Position numbers and translations under genes: made by a program. From positions 8,483,384 to 8,547,383 of the forward strand of contig JADLSH010000369.1 of the NCBI GenBank assembly GCA_016169945.1: 64,000 bases of DNA, read 5' to 3'. The notes under the pieces are model-generated. The model saw nothing but the letters and a program-made list of their open reading frames with translations. It had not been told where the DNA came from and did not search any database. Below are positions 58,777 to 64,000 of the stretch, in pieces. How positions within the stretch are numbered: the first letter of the stretch is position 1; each line of letters starts with the position of its first letter. This stretch comes from Trachythela sp. YZ-2020 (Eukaryota; Cnidaria; Anthozoa; Malacalcyonacea; Clavulariidae).

Positions 58777-59115
58777 TTAAGTGCTGGTCCTAATAACTTT
58801 CTTCGTGGCTTTGCTGGTTTGCTCTGACAGCCGACCGGTTTTGTCAATGATCACCATACCCAGGTTGGATAAAGTAGGTCTGCCAATCAACGGTAATGAG
58901 TCCATCTTCCCTTTGATGATAACGATCATCCGCGTACGAGTCTGTCGTGTTTGGTTTGTTATGATCACCGAGCATTCTCCAATCACCGGGATATCTTCAA
59001 GAAGTGATTTCAATTTAGTTTTTGATTTCTTTAGCTGAATCTCTGGTCTCAACGCTTGAAGTTGCTGAAACTGCCCTTCGTCCATTATATTCGCCTCGGA
59101 TCGGTGTCCGATCAA
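58777..59115 (-). pseudogene. Gypsy aspartic protease region
   Basis: The frame contains ANIMDEGQFQQLQ, the sequence normally just after the catalytic DTG, and the LPLIGRPTLSNLG end. The D-T-G itself is replaced (IGHRSEANIM), so the protease would be inactive. Confidence 0.7.
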
Positions 59116-59199
59116 TGTTCGTAGGTATCCACTTATGTTTACCGTGCATGATTTATGACGGGATGTATGACGAATGCGAAGGTGTTGAATGAAATCTTC

Positions 59200-60105
59200 A
59201 TCCTCGACCTGCCGCTGGAACTCAGGCTATCGCGATTATCTGGGGTTGCTTCGACGTGTCGAATGCCGGTTTCCCGGCATTAGATTTTTCTTTGATGGGT
59301 CTTGTCCTTTGTCTCATCAGGCTGTCTCTTTCGTGACTTTGGTTCTTCTCGTTGTTTTCCACATTTTCGGCATTCGCCATATGCAGGACACTTTCCTTTG
59401 TCGTGTTACCGCCCACACCACCGACACGGTTTGTGCTTCGTAAATTTCAGTCTTTGGTTGTCTTGTGTTTTTTCCAGCTCCCGTTTCATATCCCCCGCTT
59501 GTGTCTGGGCTTGTTCAGCGACAGCTGTTTCGTCGAGTATTTGTTGTAGCGTCCAGTTATTTCGTATTGCTTTTATTCGTATAACATTGTTCTTCATTGT
59601 TTTGATTAAATTGTCCGTATTGCATCATTTTCATCTGTATAGCTACATTTTCTTTGCGATTTATCTTACTCGAGCATAGTACGTCGCCATCGGTTCGTTG
59701 TCGAGTTGTACGAGGTTTCCCAGTTTGAATCGAGCATAATCTTTATTCTTTCTCGGCAGAAAATGTTGATCGAGTTTGTAAATAAGGCGAGTGTAAGCGT
59801 TTTGTTCGCCTTCGAGTATCGGGTCGTCTAAATCAGCGACTTCTTGCCCTCCATAGTTTAAGAGACCGTCTTTCTTTAGTTGAGGCTTTTCGATCCCGAA
59901 GAATCTGAATTGTCGTTCAATATTTCGCTTCCATTCGTCCCACCGAACGGCTGTATCATTGCTGTCGCTTGATAGCTGAAATGGCGGGATATTTAAGTGT
60001 CTGTTTATTACCGTTACGGACGCTTGTGGTGCTGCTACACCGCTTGACTTTGACGGTAGTTCAATCCTTCACTGTCTGTCATTGTGTTTGCTTTATAAGT
60101 TTTAT
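59200..60105 (-). pseudogene. Gypsy gag with zinc knuckle
   Basis: The C-terminal part is clear: LQQILDETAVAEQAQTQAG followed by CRWCGR and GKCPAYGECRKCGK, a CCHC-type knuckle. The N-terminal part (59600-60105) is broken into short frames. Confidence 0.7.
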
Positions 60106-60172
60106 CAAGGTTTATCTTCGTCGCCAAATGTTGAGTCTTGTTGAGTCTTATGTAATATATTAGCTATTAGGG

Positions 60173-60526
60173 ACCTTAATATAATAGGGACCACGACGAC
60201 GACAGCCAAAACAAACTGCTTCAAATAAATGATAGTAAAGAAAACTTGTCGTGTATTATCAATTGTATGAATTTAATACAGTTTAGAAGTTGAAGACATG
60301 GGCTTTATTGCTGAGAAAGAGTTCTACTGAACCAATTTGAAGTAGCACTTGTTTCGGCTCGAATTGCAGGCGTTGTATACAAGACGTGAAAATCTGTGAT
60401 TTGCCGTTGTAAACAGAGCGAGGACCGCGTCTAAAACTCCGTGGGACTTTAATTATTCATTTCTTTTCATCGACATATTGTATTAATCGCCGTCGTCATC
60501 GCGTTGCCGTCCTACATGCTTAAGGT
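60173..60526. mobile_element. MITE with GGGACCTTAA ends in the LTR
   Basis: Begins AGGGACCTTAA with GACGACGACAGCC behind it and ends CTTAAGGTCCTA, its complement, behind GCCGTCGTCATCGC. Confidence 0.7.
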
Positions 60527-60765
60527 CCTAAAGGCAATTTTCCATTACAGCCGCTTTGCCCGCGCGGGCGGGCGACCATGTTTCAACTTTCGCTGTAGGT
60601 GTCTACTAGCATGAGATTTTTTTTCCGCTTTACACCTCGCGGACACGCCTGAAAGTTGAACTACATTCAACTTTCTTGGCGTGCCCGCGCTACTAATTAT
60701 TCACGTGATTCGAATCACGATTCGCCCGCGCGGGCAAAACGACCGCAATGGAAAATGGCCTTAAT
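60527..60765. mobile_element. GC-rich palindromic MITE in the LTR
   Basis: AAGGCAATTTTCCATTACAG, then GCCCGCGCGGGCG, and the complement on the right. It abuts the previous MITE directly. Confidence 0.78.
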
Positions 60766-60927
60766 ATTAATCAACAACGCCTTGTTATTGTACATGCTTA
60801 TATACTCTCATGCATCATGGGTTAATTACTTAATCCTACTGTTATGCTAATATCTACAAATCTAACTGAATACATTATAGTTACTGCATAACTGAATGCA
60901 TTTCTAGTCTGTATTATTTCCCCGACT

Positions 60928-61220
60928 CCCGAGTACAAAACAATGTACAGAACTATTTTTTGAAAAAAAGTTTGCAAAATGGCAGTTTTAAAAATTAAGT
61001 TTCTGACGTATCATTAGAAAACAAAAATTCTTTGTCTTAGCCAATCATGAGGTTGCTAGTTACCAGTTTTCTCTCGGCCTAAACTCGCGCATGCGCATAA
61101 AGTTGAAAACCGTCCATGACGTAAGGTCCATTACATAATGGTGGACGACTTTGCATTCCGCTATGTTGTCACATGACCGGGTGTAAATATCCGAGCGGAA
61201 TTAGTACCCTCGCACGGCGC
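60928..61220. repeat. Right copy of the long inverted repeat
   Basis: Complement of 39637-39876, with about 55 additional bases (TTATGCGCATGCGCG region and others). No target duplication was recognised at the outer edges. Confidence 0.9.
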
Positions 61221-62450
61221 TGCGCCAGCCTCGAGATTAAAGTCAGGGAGGCAGAAGGATTTTTGTTTACCTAATTGAGGAACGCAAATTTCTTTTATCA
61301 CACAATTGTAGTTTAGTATGTGGTAAAGACGATTCCCGGATGTTGTTTGCCCCAAAAATTGTTATGAAGCTGTACCAACATGATTTCTTTCGTCTTCTGA
61401 GACATCAATGAAAGAAACGCCATGTTTTTAATGCCCAGAATTTTCACTAAGAAAGGAGCCCACGTTACTTCACGCTATTTCTAAAAAGTTTTATGTATAT
61501 ATTTTCAGTGACACATAGGCACGCGGATAGTCTTAAATATTTAACATGCACGCACTTGAGCGGTAGTCAACGTGCATCTCTTTATTTGCATGGCATATTA
61601 TAACAACATAGAGAAAGCTGTTAGTAGAAGCTATAGAAACCCAACCAAAAAATTGAAAAAGTATTCGCTCTGGTTTCAAACAGGGCCTAAGCTAAGGGTT
61701 CGACTCATTATAAATACGGCTCCGTTTGAGTTAAAGCCATCACGTGATGCGCCTTGTAAATGCGTCATTGCGCCTCTCAAGAATGTAACAAATTATTCAA
61801 AGCATAAAATTACGGCAATTTATTTTAAAAGAAAAACTGTTCAAGAATATCTTTGACAGGCAAATGTTTCAAGAGTTATTATAACTGGAATCACCGGATG
61901 TGCACGCGATAAAAATACCTTACCGTTTCGCATGCAAAAATAATGTGCACAAAACAACGCCTTGTTTGATCCAAAACCAAATACCAAAGTTGTTTCGCGG
62001 CCCAAGTTAACTTGTATATGTAGAACAACTTTTAGGAGAAAAGGTGTTGTATGTCCTTCCTCAAGAAAATTTAAGGAAAACAACATTTCGAAACCAACTT
62101 CTACTATACACGTATAAAAATCAAGTCAAATCAAAAAATCAGAGATATATTACTTACACTTTGTTTTACCAAATATATAAATACTTTGAATCTTTCAGAA
62201 TATAAATGTTGCTGAAGTGTTATATATATCATATATTTATTTTATTATTTTATTTATTATTGTGTTTAATTTAAAATAATTGGATGGTGCTCAGCATAAA
62301 ACCCAAAGAAACAGAAGAGCGCTAGACACCATGACGGTTATTGTTATAACAATGTAAGATACATTTTTAAATCATCACGAGATACCTGTACGATGCAAAA
62401 AATGAGTAAAAGTAAAATTTGGAATTGCATAATGTGAATTTAAATCATTA
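61221..62450. other. Non-coding stretch, no gene confirmed
   Basis: AT-rich. A minus-strand frame near 61915-62030 has a possible acceptor and donor (ending MRN before GTAAGG), but no domain or partner exon could be matched, so it is not called. Confidence 0.4.
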
Positions 62451-62459
62451 CTAGGCTAA

Positions 62460-64000
62460 ATGCCGATTAGCTATTTATTTCAGTGAGGGAGATTTCTAAG
62501 TTTAGTTTGAAAGGATCTGAGTAGATTGGACTGAGAGATAAAATTATCAAGAATTCAGAGAGTTGAACAATACGTGCTAGAGTTAGTTTTCTAGTTGTGA
62601 TTCTCACTTTGCTGATGTGAATTTTATTTCATATCCAGTTTTATTGAACTTCAAGGAGATAAGGTATCAAAGGAATTCCAGAGAGAGTTGAACCAGTGTG
62701 CCACTGAGAGTTAGTTTTCTAGTTGTAGTTCTCACTTTGCTGATGTGAGATTTATTATAATTGTGAACTTCTTTATAAGAAAATATTGCCTGAACTGAGG
62801 TGGTATATGATATGTTAAAGCCTTGAACATCAGAACAATGCAATCTGATATTGGTTAAGTTGATATACATTTAGTAGCTTAGACAAAAAAAAATAAAGGT
62901 TATGTAGTCTCGATAAGCCAACACCAGTAACAATTCGAACAGCTCGTTTTTGTAGTTTGAAAAATATGTCCAAGGTTAGTGTGATGTGAGTTTTGCCCAC
63001 TGTATTACGGTATTGAATATAAAAGGGAGAACTTCAGCGTACAATAAAAAGAGTTCTTCTAGTCGAAACAGAGACATAGGAATTTGATTTTTGTTAATTA
63101 TGCCAATTGATTTTTACCAATTTTCGTAAAGAACGTTATCAATGTGAATCTTCCAATCTAAGTATTCATTTCATCCTGAACGCCATAAAAATTTGTGACG
63201 CTACTTGATCCGATCACTTCCTGACCATCGATGAATATTTTAAGGTTATTGCTGCTTTGGTGGCAAGCTTTTCCTAGCACAGAGAAATAATATATTCCAC
63301 GTTTTCTTAATATTGATAGTGATAACTTATTCGTTTTTTGAACCAAGAGAGGAGGAGAAGAAGTTTTTTCAGAAGTTCGTGGTTGGTTCTCACCAGAGAT
63401 TTATCAGAAGAAAATATACTTGTGTCATTAACATATACAAGAAAAGAGTAGGGGACCTAATATAGAACAGCTTCAGGAACACCACAGTTAATAAATCTCT
63501 TGTTGACAGAGAGATACAATCATTGAATTTTACACTTTGTGTTCATATTTATAAGATAATCAGTAAATCCTTAGCAGTTGAACTCCTCTAATCATAATGA
63601 AAATGAGTTGTGTAAAATTTCATGATCTCCGTATCAAACCCTTTAGATAGATCTATGAACACACTTAAAACCAACTTCTTTTATTATCTATCGCACAGAA
63701 TGCATTATCTCTAAATCAATCTGGAAAGCCATATAATTAGGTCAGTGTTTTCTTCCTGAAAACCATATTGGTTGGCAGTTAAAATGCTAAGATTTTTCAA
63801 GATAATCTAATAGTCTGGCGTAAATGGCTTTCTAATAATTTGGAAAAGAAGTGGAAGAACTGATATAAGTCTATAATTATAAAATAAAGTACGATGTCAA
63901 GCACATAAACTGGTGTGACTAGCATAGATTTAAGTTGATCCGAGGACTTTACCTGTTGCCATAGATTTATTAAATATGTTAGTTAATAAAGGAACTATGA
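62460..64000 (-). mobile_element. Degraded LINE running off the right edge
   Basis: The minus strand contains a decayed CGVPEAVLY/VYVND version of the RT GVPQGS...INDL box (about 63420-63480), and IFIDGQEVIGSSSV with NFYGV (about 63170-63240), the usual region before the LINE C-terminus. A 150-bp imperfect tandem duplication (GTTAGTTTTCTAGTTGTGAT unit) lies at 62545-62760. Confidence 0.7.

Larger units (their letters stand above)
55668..60888 (-). mobile_element. Ty3/Gypsy LTR retrotransposon, decayed
   Basis: LTRs lie at 55668-55827 and 60128-60888 (the latter with two MITEs). On the minus strand the order is gag, protease, RT, RNase H, integrase, as in Ty3/Gypsy. The polypurine tract GAAAGGGGGAGA abuts the 3' LTR (which starts TGTAGTAACT in the element's sense). 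TTTGGCGACGAAGATAAACC follows the 5' LTR as a possible primer-binding region; the tRNA was not identified. No clean 5-bp target duplication was found. Confidence 0.9.
60128..60888 (-). repeat. 5' LTR of the Gypsy element with inserted MITEs
   Basis: The outer parts match the 3' LTR (TGTTGAGTCTTATGTAATAT at one end, ATTATAGTTACTGCA at the other). About 600 bp of foreign sequence splits it. Confidence 0.88.

Noticed and set aside
61915..62030. Possible minus-strand exon ending at GTAAGG
   Set aside because: Plausible splice signals but no domain and no partner exon with matching phase.

Overview
The window is eukaryotic, from an invertebrate metazoan. It has AT-rich non-coding DNA, small exons with GT/AG introns, AATAAA poly(A) signals, tRNA-headed SINEs, CR1/L2-like LINEs, a Ty3/Gypsy LTR element, hAT, PIF/Harbinger and Mutator-like DNA transposons, many MITEs, and a Polinton/adintovirus-type element. 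A cnidarian or similar aquatic invertebrate is my best guess, but the sequence does not settle it.

Host genes. Two related genes lie on the minus strand. Gene 1 (8805 down to 1537, continuing past the left edge) can be assembled from six exons with matching phases. It encodes a signal peptide, a mannose-6-phosphate-receptor-homology (MRH) type lumenal domain, one transmembrane helix and an acidic cytoplasmic tail. Gene 2 is a paralogue known only from three exons (39468-39332, 36443-36352, 11906-11826). Its introns have been filled with mobile DNA.

12.9-34.2 kb. A 21.3 kb element with about 0.7 kb terminal inverted repeats sits inside a gene 2 intron. The left end carries Polinton/adintovirus-type late genes on the minus strand (minor capsid-like, a Cys-rich-tailed protein, a basic PX-like protein). 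The right end carries a zinc-finger plus packaging-ATPase gene and a downstream gene on the plus strand. Between them are a superfamily 3 helicase (Rep) gene and a tyrosine recombinase gene with an N-terminal C2H2 finger and a C-terminal Myb domain. I see no DNA polymerase B, retroviral-type integrase or major capsid gene. The Rep/recombinase block is bracketed by the same AAGGAAGATAAAGAT-type array at 15.3 and 31.6 kb. All of its genes except the first late gene (13662-14078) and perhaps the gene downstream of the ATPase carry frame disruptions, so the copy is dead. A PIF/Harbinger element (about 18.2-26.84 kb) interrupts the Rep C-terminus. Its Myb gene is split by a hAT (19467-24599), which in turn holds a CR1-like LINE: four levels of nesting.

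34.4-39.6 kb holds a non-autonomous hAT, a mariner-type MITE, a pogo-like MITE and a compound microsatellite. 39.6-61.2 kb is enclosed by another long inverted repeat (240-290 bp). It contains several LINEs, a Mutator-like transposase pseudogene, a foldback hAT, a SINE, 14-bp minisatellites that appear to be LINE 5' monomers, and a decayed minus-strand Gypsy element whose 5' LTR contains two MITEs. 61.2-64.0 kb ends in a degraded minus-strand LINE.

All coordinates were read by eye. Transposon ends with target-site duplications are precise; LINE and pseudogene limits are approximate.
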